Notes: a model not told the origin generated them from the sequence alone. DNA of 64,000 nucleotides from Sphingomonas immobilis (GCF_030580995.1 NZ_JAUQSZ010000008.1:1-64000), one strand, 5' to 3'. Positions 1 through 9,360 are shown, counted from the stretch's first letter. Translations and numbers: made by a program.

Positions 1-2172
1 GCCGTCGGGCAGGGCCGCGCGCGCCTCGGCGGCGCGGGCGCTTTCGGCCTCGGCCTCGGCGTGATCGGTCTGGACGCGCACCCGCCGCGCTTCGAGATCG
101 GCGCGCTGCGCCTCGCCGCGCTCGATCGCGACAGCCGCGCGGTCCTCGGCGCGCGCAGCCTCGCGCGCGCTGGCTTCGGCCGATTCGAACAACCGCCGCG
201 CCTCGCTTGCGGCCTTGCGTGCATCGGCAATCGCCGCGTCGATCCGTGCGAGCTCGCCGTCCGCGCCCTCGACCGCGCGCACCAGATCGGGTCGCTGCGC
301 CTCCAGCGCGCGCAGCCGGTTGACGCGCACCAGCCGCTCAGCCGCAGCCGCGCCCCCGCTCTTGGCGACATAACCATCCCAGCGCCGCAGTACGCCCGCC
401 ATCGTCACCAGCCGCTGCCCGACCGCGAGCGGCTGACCCGCGTCGCTCTCCGCCACGAATATCTGCGCGAGCCGCCGCGCCAGCGCCTGCGGGGCCGAGA
501 CATGCGCGCCGAGTGGAACCGCATCGGTGGGCGCGCCGGGATCGCTCGCCAGCGCCGCCGCGCCTGCCCAGAAGCGCTCGCCCGCCGGATCGAGCCCCGC
601 TTCGAGATCGTCGCCCAAAGCCGCCGCCAACGCGCGCTCATAGCCGGGCGCGGGTCGCACCTGATCGAGCAGCCGGTCAGCCCCGTCGCCGCGCCGTGTT
701 GCCTTGGTCAGCGCCGCTGCCTCACTGTCGAGCGCTGCGAGATCGGCATGGGCGGCGGCACGTTGCGACTGCGCCCGGTCGCGCCCTCCAATGGCACCGC
801 GCTCGGCGGCATCTGCCTCGGACAGCGCCGCGCGCGCCGCTTCGCCGTGACGCAGCGCCTGCGCGCGCGCATCTGCCGCCCGAGCGCGCTCCACCACCAA
901 CGGAGCGGTGTCGGTTAGCGCGTTGGTCTCCGCCGTTACCCGCGCGAGATCGCGCGCCGCGCGGTCGAGCCGTGCGTGCGCTGCCGTCAGCGCGGCATCG
1001 GCGACGCGGGTATCGGCGATCTCGCTCGCCTGCGCCGCCAGCGCCTGCGCCAGCGCGACCTCGGCATCGCGGCCCGCGCGTTCGGCCTCGGCGAGCATCG
1101 CCTCCAGTTCGGGTTGCCGCGCGGTCAGATCCGCCAGCCGCGCCTCGATTGTCTTGCTGTCCTCGCCCAGCCGCGCGATCGCCCCGGCGGCGTCATTGGC
1201 GAGCGCCCCCTCGCGCGAGCGATCGTCGCCGAGCCGCGCCTGCGCCTCGGCCAGCTCGGCGATCCGCCGCACCGCCTGGGCATGGTCGCCGCGCAGGCCG
1301 GCGAGCGCATGGCCCGTCTCGCTCGCACGTTCCCGTGCGGCTTGCGCCGATGCGCGCGCCTCCGCGACGGCTTCGGTCGCCTGCGTCGAATAGGCGGCGG
1401 CCGCACGCTGCGCCTCCGCCGCAGCCTGCACGCGCTCCTCGCACGCCGCCGCCTCGGCCTTGGCCGCATCGGCCGCCGCCTGCGCATCGCGCCAGCGCGC
1501 GAAGATCATCCGCGCCTCTGCCATGCGGATCTGGTCGGAGAGCAGGCGATAGCGCTCCGCCTGCCGCGCCTGCCGCCGCAGCGCCGCCGCGCGCGCCTCC
1601 TGATCGGAAATCAACTCGTCGAGCTTGGCGAGGTTGGTCTCGGTCGCGCGCAGCTTCTGCTCGGCGTCCTTGCGGCGGACGTGGAGCCCCGCGATCCCCG
1701 CCGCCTCTTCCAGCATCGCGCGGCGTTCCTGCGGCTTGGCGGCGATCACCGCGCCGATCCGCCCCTGGCTGACCAAAGCGGGCGAGTGCGCGCCGGTCGC
1801 GGCATCGGCGAACAGCAGCGACACGTCCTTCGCGCGCACGTCGCGTCCGTCGATCCGGTAGGCGGAGCCCGCGCCGCGCTCGATCCGGCGCACCACCTCG
1901 GTTTCGGTCCCCGCGATCTCCGCGAGCATCGACACTTCGGCGAAATCGCGCGCGGGGCGGGTCGAGGTGCCCGCGAAGATGACATCGTCCATCCCCGCGC
2001 CGCGCATCGAGCGCGCGGAAGTTTCGCCCATCGTCCACCTGAGCGCCTCGAGCAGGTTGGACTTGCCGCAGCCGTTGGGTCCGACGATGCCGGTCAGGCC
2101 GGGTTCGATGCGCAGATCGGCCGGATCGACGAAGCTCTTGAAGCCCGACAATCGCAGCCGCTTGATCTGCAT
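1..2172 (-). CDS. smc: Chromosome segregation ATPase SMC, N-terminal part, cut by window edge
   Basis: SMC is the ATPase core of condensin, which organises and segregates the bacterial chromosome. The visible 724 codons start with the family N-terminus MQIKRLRLSGFKSF and a Walker A motif GPNGCGKSN at about residues 31-39. The Q-loop region SQGRIG follows, then a long Ala/Arg/Glu-rich coiled coil. A hinge-like globular segment lies at about residues 505-600, containing GYERALAAALGDDL and GQPLAVGQRLVT. The second coil and the Walker B head lie beyond the left edge. The ATG at 2170-2172 gives the canonical N-terminus. The gene is the last seen of a minus-strand run with two DsbA-like genes and a DUF721 gene. 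Confidence 0.96.
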   Translation of the reverse strand, partial: MQIKRLRLSGFKSFVDPADLRIEPGLTGIVGPNGCGKSNLLEALRWTMGETSARSMRGAGMDDVIFAGTSTRPARDFAEVSMLAEIAGTETEVVRRIERGAGSAYRIDGRDVRAKDVSLLFADAATGAHSPALVSQGRIGAVIAAKPQERRAMLEEAAGIAGLHVRRKDAEQKLRATETNLAKLDELISDQEARAAALRRQARQAERYRLLSDQIRMAEARMIFARWRDAQAAADAAKAEAAACEERVQAAAEAQRAAAAYSTQATEAVAEARASAQAARERASETGHALAGLRGDHAQAVRRIAELAEAQARLGDDRSREGALANDAAGAIARLGEDSKTIEARLADLTARQPELEAMLAEAERAGRDAEVALAQALAAQASEIADTRVADAALTAAHARLDRAARDLARVTAETNALTDTAPLVVERARAADARAQALRHGEAARAALSEADAAERGAIGGRDRAQSQRAAAHADLAALDSEAAALTKATRRGDGADRLLDQVRPAPGYERALAAALGDDLEAGLDPAGERFWAGAAALASDPGAPTDAVPLGAHVSAPQALARRLAQIFVAESDAGQPLAVGQRLVTMAGVLRRWDGYVAKSGGAAAAERLVRVNRLRALEAQRPDLVRAVEGADGELARIDAAIADARKAASEARRLFESAEASAREAARAEDRAAVAIERGEAQRADLEARRVRVQTDHAEAEAESARAAEARAALPDG

Positions 2173-2206
2173 TTTTCCCCGCCCCCCGGCTTACGCGACT
2201 AGCGGA

Positions 2207-2944
2207 TCACGCTCCGGCGGCCTTCAGCGCCGGCTCAAGCTGCTCCCAGCTAACGGCGCTGTTCTTTTCGTCGTTGATGAAGAAGCTAGGCGTGCCGGTG
2301 ACGCCCTTCTTGTCGCCCTCCGCCATGATCTTGAAGATCGCGTCGAGATCCTTCTGGTCGTTCAGGCACGCGCGCGCCTTCGCCTCCGGGATGCCGCGCT
2401 GCTTCACGAAATCGACATAGCCGAGATGATCGGCCCACGCCTTGGCGACGTCGGTGCCCTTCGCGCCCTGCAGCTTCTGGAACAGCGCCTGCCCTTCGGC
2501 ATTGGTCATCTTCTCCTCCACCGGCTGCTGCTCCTGATACATCTGTTCCAGGATCGCGAAGAACGGACCCGTGCCGCCGCAACGGCCGAGCAGGGCCGCC
2601 GGGAAATCGGGCTGGCCGTGGACGAGATATTCGCGGAATTCGAAGCTGACCTTGCCGGTCGAGACGTATTTGTTCTTCAGCGGCTCGAACCCTTCGCGGC
2701 CGAACAGGCCGCAGACCGGGCAGGTGCGCGACCCGTATTCGATGAGCTTGATGGGCGCATTCGGGTTGCCCATGCGGTAGCCACCCTCGGGCGTGGTCGC
2801 CACCGTCTCGGTCCAGTCCTGACCGGCGGGCGCTTTGACGGCGGCAACCGGCGCGGAAGTCGCACCGCCGCTCCCGTTACCCGAAGGCTTGCACGCACCC
2901 AGCACCAGCGCCGCGACGATCGCGACCGCGAAACGAACCTTCAT
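2207..2944 (-). CDS. DsbA-family thioredoxin-like lipoprotein (copy 1)
   Basis: This 245-residue envelope protein has a lipoprotein signal (lipobox LGAC, Cys about residue 18), so it should be anchored to a membrane facing the periplasm. The thioredoxin fold has a CPVC active site in SRTCPVCGLFG and a cis-proline loop VTGTPSFFIN near the C-terminus, which indicates a disulfide oxidase or reductase. The repeat GGYRMGNP..P.KL.EYGSRTCP is shared with the adjacent downstream-coordinate gene, so the two are tandem paralogues. It sits 34 nt upstream of smc in the direction of transcription. Its partner proteins cannot be told from the sequence. Confidence 0.88.
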   Translation of the reverse strand: MKVRFAVAIVAALVLGACKPSGNGSGGATSAPVAAVKAPAGQDWTETVATTPEGGYRMGNPNAPIKLIEYGSRTCPVCGLFGREGFEPLKNKYVSTGKVSFEFREYLVHGQPDFPAALLGRCGGTGPFFAILEQMYQEQQPVEEKMTNAEGQALFQKLQGAKGTDVAKAWADHLGYVDFVKQRGIPEAKARACLNDQKDLDAIFKIMAEGDKKGVTGTPSFFINDEKNSAVSWEQLEPALKAAGA

Positions 2945-2984
2945 TACACGCGAACTCCTTGGATTTGCCCTGTTGCCTGGCTTG

Positions 2985-3701
2985 TCACTTCGCCCCCGCC
3001 GCCTTCAGCGCCGCCTCCAGCGGCTCCCACGATGCCGTGTCGGCGACCTTCTTGCCGTTGAGGATGAAGGTCGGCGTGCTGCGCACCTCGAATTGCTGCG
3101 CGGCATCGCCCGCGCGCTTCGCCGCCGCGGTGAGCGCCACCTTGTCGGACAGGCAGGCGAGCGCCTTCGCCTCGGGCAGGCCGCGCGCCTTCATCAGATC
3201 CACATAGCCGTAATAGCGCGCGAGATAGGCCGCGATCTGGTTCGGCGTGGCGCCGTCGAGCTTCTTGGCCTCGTCCTCCGGGATGGCGGGCCGTTCGAGC
3301 AGGCTCTGCTGCTTCGCCATCATTTCACCGAGGATCGGGAAGAAGAAGCGCGCCGGCACGCAGCGGCCGAGCAGGATCGGCCCGAGATCGAGGGCGTTGT
3401 GAATGGGGAAGTCGCGGAATTCGTAGCTCACCTGGCCCTTGGCGATATACTTCGCCTTGAGCGCGGGCAGGCCTTCGCGATCGAACAACGCGCAATGCGG
3501 GCAGGTGCGCGATCCGTATTCGACCAGCTTGAGCGGCGCGGCGGGATTGCCCATCCGGTAGCCGCCCTCGGGCGTGGCGACGACGGTCCTGGTCCAGTCG
3601 GTCGCAACTTTCCGCGCGGGCGCCTTTTTCGGAGGAGCCGCCTGCGCCGATGCCGCCAGCAATCCGAGCGCGAGCATCGCCAGAACCGTACGCACTCTCA
3701 T
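2985..3701 (-). CDS. DsbA-family thioredoxin-like exported protein (copy 2)
   Basis: A 238-residue protein with a cleavable signal peptide (MRVRTVLAMLALGLLAASAQA) and a DsbA-like thioredoxin domain. The active site is CPHC in SRTCPHCALFD and the cis-Pro loop is VRSTPTFILN. It probably forms or isomerises disulfides in the periplasm. The start at 3699-3701 was chosen because it gives a clean signal peptide and overlaps the stop of the DUF721 gene in an ATGA arrangement, implying translational coupling. Unlike its tandem paralogue it lacks a lipobox, so the pair may consist of one soluble and one membrane-tethered enzyme. Confidence 0.88.
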   Translation of the reverse strand: MRVRTVLAMLALGLLAASAQAAPPKKAPARKVATDWTRTVVATPEGGYRMGNPAAPLKLVEYGSRTCPHCALFDREGLPALKAKYIAKGQVSYEFRDFPIHNALDLGPILLGRCVPARFFFPILGEMMAKQQSLLERPAIPEDEAKKLDGATPNQIAAYLARYYGYVDLMKARGLPEAKALACLSDKVALTAAAKRAGDAAQQFEVRSTPTFILNGKKVADTASWEPLEAALKAAGAK

Positions 3702-4240
3702 TCGTCCGTCTTTCCGATAATTGGCACGCCGCGCGTGCCCGCCACGCCGATCGCCAGCGCCTCCAGCACCGCCTTCAGTTCGGGGTCGGCGATCGTACGC
3801 AGGCTGGCGCCGAGTTCGACCGGCACCGCCTTCAGCGAGGGCGGCGCGGGCTTCGCGCGCGGCGCGGGCACGTCGCCCTGCCGGATCACGACCTTGGCGA
3901 CGGCGGCATAACCGAAGAAGCGGTTGACGCGCTCGACGATCTCGGGCGCGATATGCTGCATCATCGTCGCATGCGCGCCGCGCACGACGAGGCTGAGCGT
4001 GCCGTTGGCACGCTCGCCGTGCGGGAACTTGATCGATTCGGGGGCGGACACGCCCGCATACCGCTCGCCGACGATCTCGCCCCAGCGGCTGACCACCGAG
4101 CTCTGCACGAAGCCGAAGCGCCGGAACGCCGCGCGCCCGACATCGGGCACCAGTTCCGACACCGGCCGCGCCCCGCCGCCGCGACGCGGCGCGGGCGCCG
4201 GTTCCTGAGGAGGGCGACGTTTGCTCATCCCGCGGTCCAT
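3698..4240 (-). CDS. DUF721 (DciA-like) domain protein
   Basis: A 180-residue protein with a basic, Pro/Arg-rich N-terminus followed by a DUF721 domain (about residues 30-130, with WGEIVGERYAGVSAPESIKFPHG). DUF721 overlaps DciA, the helicase-loading factor that replaces DnaC in most bacteria, so a role with DnaB is possible but is inferred from family only. The Met codon at 4228 (MSKRRPP) is a plausible alternative start. It diverges from mutY, whose start is 14 nt away, so the two promoters must overlap. It heads the minus-strand run through the thioredoxins to smc. Confidence 0.8.
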   Translation of the reverse strand: MDRGMSKRRPPQEPAPAPRRGGGARPVSELVPDVGRAAFRRFGFVQSSVVSRWGEIVGERYAGVSAPESIKFPHGERANGTLSLVVRGAHATMMQHIAPEIVERVNRFFGYAAVAKVVIRQGDVPAPRAKPAPPSLKAVPVELGASLRTIADPELKAVLEALAIGVAGTRGVPIIGKTDE

Positions 4241-4254
4241 GCCATAGCGATGCC

Positions 4255-5289
4255 GTGCCCGCCAAGCTCCGATCCATTACCGAGCCGCTTCTGAAGTGGT
4301 ATGATCGGCACCATCGCACGCTGCCGTGGCGCAGCCCGCCGGGGGAGCCGCGCGCCGATCCGTACCGCGTCTGGCTCTCCGAGATCATGCTCCAGCAGAC
4401 CACCGTCGCGGCGGTAAAGCCGAAATTCGAGGCGTTCCTCGCGCGCTGGCCGAGCGTCGAGGCGCTCGCGGCGGCGCAGGATGCCGATCTGATGGCCGCC
4501 TGGGCGGGGCTCGGCTACTATGCCCGCGCGCGCAACCTGATCGCCTGCGCGCGCGTCGTGACGGCCGCGGGCGCCTTTCCCGAGACCGAGGAGGGACTGC
4601 GCGCGCTACCAGGCGTCGGCGCCTATACCGCCGCCGCCGTCGCGGCGATCGCCTTCGGGGAGCAGGCGACGGTGGTCGACGCCAACGTCGCGCGCGTCGC
4701 CGCGCGACTGTTCGCGATCGAGACGCCGCTTCCCGCCGGGATGGCCGCGATCCGGGAGGTGGTGGCGGAGATCACCCCCGCCGATCGCCCCGGCGACTTC
4801 GCGCAGGCGATGATGGACCTGGGCTCGGCGGTCTGCACGCCGCGCGCGCCCGCCTGCCTCGCCTGTCCGCTGTCGGCGGCGTGCGTCGGCTATGCCTCCG
4901 GCGCGCCCGAGACCTATCCGACCAAGCTCGCCAAGGCGGCCAAGCCGCAGCGCTACGGCACGATCTTCTGGCTGGAGGATCGCGGGGCCGTGCTGCTCGT
5001 CCGCCGCCCGCCCAAGGGGCTGCTCGGCGGAATGCGCGCGCTGCCGACCGGGCCGTGGGCCGCCGAGCCGCCCGGCCTCGCCAATGCGCCCGAGGCGGCG
5101 GAGTGGCGGATGCTGGACGGAACCGTCGTCCACGTCTTCACGCACTTCCGCCTCGAACTCGCGCTTGCCGTCGGAACCGCGCAAAGGCATTCGAATGCGG
5201 GCGAATGGTGGCCGATCGCCGATCTCGATTCGGCGGGCCTGCCCACCGTCTTCGCCAAGGCGGCGGCCGCATGCAGGAGGGCACGATGA
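4255..5289 (+). CDS. mutY: A/G-specific adenine DNA glycosylase MutY
   Basis: MutY removes adenine mispaired with 8-oxoguanine. The 344-residue protein shows SEIMLQQTT with the catalytic Glu (E43), the helix-hairpin-helix LPGVGAYTAAAV (about 118-129), the catalytic Asp in VDANVARV (D142), and the iron-sulfur cysteines C194-X6-C201-X2-C204-X5-C210. A C-terminal Nudix-like domain that recognises 8-oxoG follows. The start is GTG (4255), giving the usual short N-terminus. Its stop overlaps the next start as ATGA, so the hydrolase and nudC downstream are probably co-translated. Pairing with a Nudix gene fits an oxidative-damage theme but NudC acts on NAD(H). Confidence 0.96.
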   Translation: MPAKLRSITEPLLKWYDRHHRTLPWRSPPGEPRADPYRVWLSEIMLQQTTVAAVKPKFEAFLARWPSVEALAAAQDADLMAAWAGLGYYARARNLIACARVVTAAGAFPETEEGLRALPGVGAYTAAAVAAIAFGEQATVVDANVARVAARLFAIETPLPAGMAAIREVVAEITPADRPGDFAQAMMDLGSAVCTPRAPACLACPLSAACVGYASGAPETYPTKLAKAAKPQRYGTIFWLEDRGAVLLVRRPPKGLLGGMRALPTGPWAAEPPGLANAPEAAEWRMLDGTVVHVFTHFRLELALAVGTAQRHSNAGEWWPIADLDSAGLPTVFAKAAAACRRAR

Positions 5290-6557
5290 TCCGGCGGTTC
5301 GTGATCGGCGCGCTCGCGGTCGCACTCCCTGCTGGCGCTGCGACCCCGCTGCCGCCCTTCCCCGCCACCAGGGCCGTGCTCGACGGGTACGTGCGCAGCG
5401 GCAGGGTTCCCGGCGCGGTCGCCGCGATCGGCGTCGGCGACCAGCCCACCGTGTTCCTGGCCGCCGGCCGCATCGCCGAGGAGACTGCCGCCGCTCCGGC
5501 CGGGCCCGACAGCCTGTGGCGCATCTACTCGATGACCAAGCCCGTCACCGCCGTCGCCGCGATGATCCTGATCGAGGAGGGCAAGCTGCGCCTCGACCAG
5601 CCCGTCGCCGATTTCATCCCGGCGTTCGCGACGATGCGCGTGCAGGACAATCCGCAGACGCTCGAATCGCACCCGGCGAAGGCGCAGATCACCATCCGCC
5701 ACCTGCTCACCCACACCGCCGGCCTCGGCTACAGCATCGTTACCAAGGGCCCGCTCGGCGAGGCCTATACGAAGCAGGGCCTCGTCCCTTTCGCGCTCGA
5801 CGAACGCACCGAGCCGAGGCTGCGCACCACCCGCCCGGCCTCGCTCGAGGCCTTCGCCAACCGCGCCGCCAAGCTGCCGCTGGTCGCCGAGCCCGGCACG
5901 AGATGGAGCTATTCGATCGGCCTCGACGTGATGGCGCGCGTGGTCGAGGTGGCGGGCGGCATGCCGTTCGATCGCTTCGTGCAGACGCGCATCTTCGCGC
6001 CGCTCGGCATGACATCGACGTTCTTCACCGTACCCCGGAGCGAGATCGGGCGTTTCGCGACCACCTACGGCTATTTCGGCGACATTTCGGTGCCGCTCGA
6101 CCGTGCCGATCATTCGGTGTTCCTGATCAGGCCGAGCTTCCCCTACGGCGGCTCCGGTCTGGTGAGTTCGGCGCGCGATTACGATCGCTTCGCGCACATG
6201 CTGCAGGATGAAGGCACGCTCGACGGGGTGCGGATCCTGAAGCCCGAGACCGCGCGGCTGATGATGTCGAATCTGCTGCCGCCCGGCGTCGCCTTCGCCG
6301 CGCCCGACGGAACCGGCAATCCCCTTCCCGCTGGCGGCGGCTACGGCGCGGGTGGCCTCGTCGTCACTACCGACCGGCCGAACGGCGCGCGCAAGGGCAC
6401 CTACGGCTGGGCCGGGATCGGCGGCACTTTCTTCTCGGTCGATCCGGTCCGTCACCGCCGCGTCGTCGTGATGGTAAATTACCTCCCGCCCGGCAAATGG
6501 CCGTTGCAGAGAGACGTCGCGGCCGCGCTCAACCCCGAACTGAAGGCATTTCCATGA
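5286..6557 (+). CDS. Exported serine hydrolase, beta-lactamase (class C/EstB) fold
   Basis: A 423-residue exported protein with an N-terminal hydrophobic signal (IGALAVALPAGAA). The SxxK nucleophile motif is in YSMTKPVTAV (about residue 80) and the second motif Y-S-I is in WSYSIGLDVMARV. The domain matches Beta-lactamase/EstB esterases rather than true AmpC, where YxN would be expected. It is likely a periplasmic esterase or peptidase; the substrate is unknown. The ATG at 5286 overlaps the mutY stop (ATGA) and its own stop overlaps nudC, so it sits in the middle of a tightly coupled three-gene unit. Confidence 0.85.
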   Translation: MIRRFVIGALAVALPAGAATPLPPFPATRAVLDGYVRSGRVPGAVAAIGVGDQPTVFLAAGRIAEETAAAPAGPDSLWRIYSMTKPVTAVAAMILIEEGKLRLDQPVADFIPAFATMRVQDNPQTLESHPAKAQITIRHLLTHTAGLGYSIVTKGPLGEAYTKQGLVPFALDERTEPRLRTTRPASLEAFANRAAKLPLVAEPGTRWSYSIGLDVMARVVEVAGGMPFDRFVQTRIFAPLGMTSTFFTVPRSEIGRFATTYGYFGDISVPLDRADHSVFLIRPSFPYGGSGLVSSARDYDRFAHMLQDEGTLDGVRILKPETARLMMSNLLPPGVAFAAPDGTGNPLPAGGGYGAGGLVVTTDRPNGARKGTYGWAGIGGTFFSVDPVRHRRVVVMVNYLPPGKWPLQRDVAAALNPELKAFP

Positions 6558-7420
6558 TCGCACCCGGCTTTACCGGTGGTCTGCTCGACCGCTCCGATGC
6601 GCTGCGCCACGACGCCGAAGCGTTCGCCGCCGCCGCCAGCGATTTCCGTGCGAAGCTGCTCAAGCTCGACGGCTACGATCCCGAGATCGACGCCGAGGGG
6701 CGGCTGGCGTGGACGAGCATCGCCGAGCGGGCCGACGACGCCGAGCTCGTCCTGCTCGGGCTTGAAAACGGCCGCCCGCACTTTGCCGCCTACACGCCCG
6801 GCATGGGCCCGCCGCGCGGCCGCCCGCAGCGGCTGTTCGCGATGCTCGATCATCTCGCCCCCGGCGAGGCGGCGACCTATGCCGCCGCACGCAGCGTGCT
6901 CGACTGGCATGCGCGCCACCAATTCTGCGCCAATTGCGGGACGCAGACCGCGCTGTTCCGCGCAGGTTGGGGGCGCACCTGCCCCAATTGCCACGCCGAA
7001 CATTTCCCGCGCGTCGACCCCGTCGTCATCATGATCGCGGAGCATGACGGGCGCGCGCTGCTCGGCCGCCAGCCCGCCTTCCCGCCGGGCCGTTATTCGG
7101 CGCTGGCGGGCTTCCTCGAACCCGGCGAATCGATCGAGGAAGCGGTCGCGCGCGAGATCATGGAGGAAGCCGGCGTGCGCGTGACCAATGTCCGCTACGT
7201 GGCCAGCCAACCCTGGCCCTTCCCCTCCTCGCTGATGATCGCCTGCGTGGGGCAGGCCGAGGACGATGCGATCACGCTCGACACCAACGAACTCGAGGAC
7301 GCGATCTGGGTGTCGCGCGACGACGTGCGCAAAGTGCTGGCCAACGAGCCCGGCCCGTTCCTGCCGCCCCCGCCCTACGCGATCGCCAACACGCTGCTTA
7401 CCGAGTGGGCGGCCGACTAG
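6554..7420 (+). CDS. nudC: NAD(+)/NADH pyrophosphatase (decapping) NudC
   Basis: NudC hydrolyses NADH to NMNH and AMP and removes NAD caps from RNA 5' ends. The 288-residue protein has a zinc ribbon (C125-X2-C128 and C143-X2-C146 in FCANCGT and RTCPNCH). The Nudix box begins GFLEPGESIEEAVAREI (about 186) and ends MEEAGV. The diagnostic NudC motif SQPWPFPSS follows at about 218. The ATG at 6554 overlaps the preceding stop. The end overlaps the convergent acyltransferase by a shared palindromic CTAG, each strand reading TAG. Confidence 0.95.
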   Translation: MIAPGFTGGLLDRSDALRHDAEAFAAAASDFRAKLLKLDGYDPEIDAEGRLAWTSIAERADDAELVLLGLENGRPHFAAYTPGMGPPRGRPQRLFAMLDHLAPGEAATYAAARSVLDWHARHQFCANCGTQTALFRAGWGRTCPNCHAEHFPRVDPVVIMIAEHDGRALLGRQPAFPPGRYSALAGFLEPGESIEEAVAREIMEEAGVRVTNVRYVASQPWPFPSSLMIACVGQAEDDAITLDTNELEDAIWVSRDDVRKVLANEPGPFLPPPPYAIANTLLTEWAAD

Positions 7421-8457
7421 GGCGCCGGGATCGCCGCCGGGACATCGACCGTCGGGCGCCGTATTCCGGTCAGCTTGATCCGCGCGGCCCAGCGCAACGA
7501 TGGCTTCTCGATCACGTAATAGAATACGATCGCCACAGCGATGCTGATCGCCAGCGCTCCGAGATAGGCGGCGATGCGCTCGACGTCGTTGTGAGCGAAC
7601 CGCTCCAGCAGCCGTACTGCGCGCCAACCCACCGGATAATGGACGAGATACAGCGAGTATGAAATAGCGCCGAGCCCGCGCAGCAGCGCCGGCGCGCGCC
7701 TGCCGCCGATGAAGAACGGCAGCGTCGCCACGGCGACGATCGCGCAGGCGGGCGACTGCTGGAACGCGAGCGCCACGACCGCGAACAGGATCACCGCGCC
7801 GGCTTCGATCGCGCTCAATCGGGCGTCGAGCCTCAGGCACAGCGCCAGGCCGACGACGAAATAGGGCAGGTGAAACGGCAGATGATGGAAATCGTTCAAC
7901 ACCAGCGGGATGAGGCATAGCCCCATCAGCAGCGCCGCCAACGCCTTGCCGCGCAACCGCATGAGCAGCGGCATCGCGAGGCCGACGGCGATATAATATT
8001 CCACCTCGACGAGCAGCGACCAATAGACCGGGTTGATCCATTCGTACCCGAACACCGTCGGCAGATAGGCGATGTGCAATGCGATCTGCGCGGGATCCAC
8101 GGCGAACGCTATGCCGCTGTACCCCGGTGCCCGCGTCGCGAGATAGGCGACGGCGATCACCAGCGCGATGCTGAGATAGTAAGGCGGCTGCAGGCGCGTC
8201 AGGCGCTTCGCCATGAAGCGCCAGAACATTCCGATGCGGTATTGCCCGCGCAGCAGCGCCAGCGGGATGACGAAGCCCGAGACGATATAGAAAGCGAAGA
8301 CGCCGAGATCGGCATGGACAGCGCTGTAGTGGAGCCCGAGTTGCGCACCGTCGTCAACCACGACGCGCGGGTTCTTCATCACGATGTGGCTCCAGGACAC
8401 CCCCAGCGCGGCGAGGCCCCGCGCCACGTCGATCAGTTCGATCCTGTCCCTGGCCAA
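7417..8457 (-). CDS. Acyltransferase-3 family membrane protein
   Basis: A 346-residue integral membrane protein of the acyltransferase 3 (OafB/NodX-like) family with about ten hydrophobic segments. The N-terminal RIELIDVARGLAALGVSWSHIV carries the family R-x-x-x-DxxRGxA motif, and LVEVEYYIA and YSLYLVHYPVGW match conserved membrane motifs. Such enzymes O-acylate surface polysaccharides or other extracytoplasmic acceptors. The start appears to be TTG at 8457 behind a G-rich Shine-Dalgarno stretch. It is convergent with nudC. The acceptor substrate is unknown. Confidence 0.85.
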   Translation of the reverse strand: MARDRIELIDVARGLAALGVSWSHIVMKNPRVVVDDGAQLGLHYSAVHADLGVFAFYIVSGFVIPLALLRGQYRIGMFWRFMAKRLTRLQPPYYLSIALVIAVAYLATRAPGYSGIAFAVDPAQIALHIAYLPTVFGYEWINPVYWSLLVEVEYYIAVGLAMPLLMRLRGKALAALLMGLCLIPLVLNDFHHLPFHLPYFVVGLALCLRLDARLSAIEAGAVILFAVVALAFQQSPACAIVAVATLPFFIGGRRAPALLRGLGAISYSLYLVHYPVGWRAVRLLERFAHNDVERIAAYLGALAISIAVAIVFYYVIEKPSLRWAARIKLTGIRRPTVDVPAAIPAP

Positions 8458-8469
8458 TCCCGCCCCCAG

Positions 8470-9360
8470 CTATCCGCGCGCGCGCGCTTGCGGGTAGGCT
8501 CCCAGTACGCGCATCCATTTCGCATGGAAGCCAAGTTCCTCCAGCGCGCGGTCGACATTGGCCTCGCCGGGGCGGCCGACGATGTCGCAGTAGAATTCGG
8601 TCATCGCGAAGGTGCCGCCGCGCTGATAGCTTTCCAGCTTGGTGATGTTGATGCCGTTGGTCGCGAAGCCGCCCATCGCCTTGTAGAGCGAGGCGGGGAC
8701 GTTGTGGACCTCGAAGATCAGCGTCGTCATGTACGGGCCCGTCCCCGACACGACATGGCCCGCGCGCGCCAGCACGACGAAGCGCGTCGTGTTGTGATCG
8801 GCATCGGCGATATTGCTGGCGAGCGTCTTCAGCCCGTAGATCTCGGCCGCGCCCGGCGGTGCCAGTGCGGCGGTGGCGGGATCGCCGAGTTCAACCACCA
8901 TCGCGGCGGCACCGGCGGTATCGGGATAGGTGACGGGCGCGATTCCGTTCTCGCGCAGCCAGTGGCGGCACTGGCCGAGCGCCTGTGGGTGGCTCATCGC
9001 GTCCTTCACCACGCCGATCTCTCCCAGGCCCATCAGCGCGTAGCGGATCGGCAGGAAATGCTCCCCGGTGATCGCCAAGCCCGATTCGGGAAGCAGAAAA
9101 TGAATGTCGGCGACGCGGCCATGCAGCGAATTTTCGATCGGGATGATCGCGCAATCGGCGCGCCCGTCGCGCACCGCCTCGATCGCGTCGGCGAAATCGA
9201 AACACGGCAGCGGCAGGCAGTTCGGAAACGCCTCGAGCGCAGCGATATGCGAATTTGCCCCCGGCGCGCCTTGGAAGGCGACGGCGCGGTGCGGCTCGTG
9301 CGAGGCTTGTTCGATCATGCGCGCGACGATCGGCCGCGCGGGCGCTGCGAAGTTTTCCAT
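8470..9360 (-). CDS. pheA: Prephenate dehydratase
   Basis: This enzyme converts prephenate to phenylpyruvate in phenylalanine synthesis. The 296-residue protein has the periplasmic-binding-like catalytic lobes (VAFQGAPGANSH; IIPIENSLHGRV) and the catalytic motif NTTRF. A C-terminal ACT domain follows (MTTLIFEVHNVPASLYKAMGGF, then INITKLESYQ), which normally gives feedback inhibition by phenylalanine. No chorismate mutase domain is fused. The start at 9360 (MENFAAPARP) was chosen over a much longer upstream reading because homology begins at about residue 20. It diverges from the cytochrome c gene. Confidence 0.95.
   Translation of the reverse strand: MENFAAPARPIVARMIEQASHEPHRAVAFQGAPGANSHIAALEAFPNCLPLPCFDFADAIEAVRDGRADCAIIPIENSLHGRVADIHFLLPESGLAITGEHFLPIRYALMGLGEIGVVKDAMSHPQALGQCRHWLRENGIAPVTYPDTAGAAAMVVELGDPATAALAPPGAAEIYGLKTLASNIADADHNTTRFVVLARAGHVVSGTGPYMTTLIFEVHNVPASLYKAMGGFATNGINITKLESYQRGGTFAMTEFYCDIVGRPGEANVDRALEELGFHAKWMRVLGAYPQARARG

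Noticed and set aside
61..2202. Several open frames on the plus strand over the first 2.2 kb
   Set aside because: They are antisense to smc, whose minus-strand reading has the Walker A, coil and hinge. The plus-strand translations are Arg-rich and featureless.
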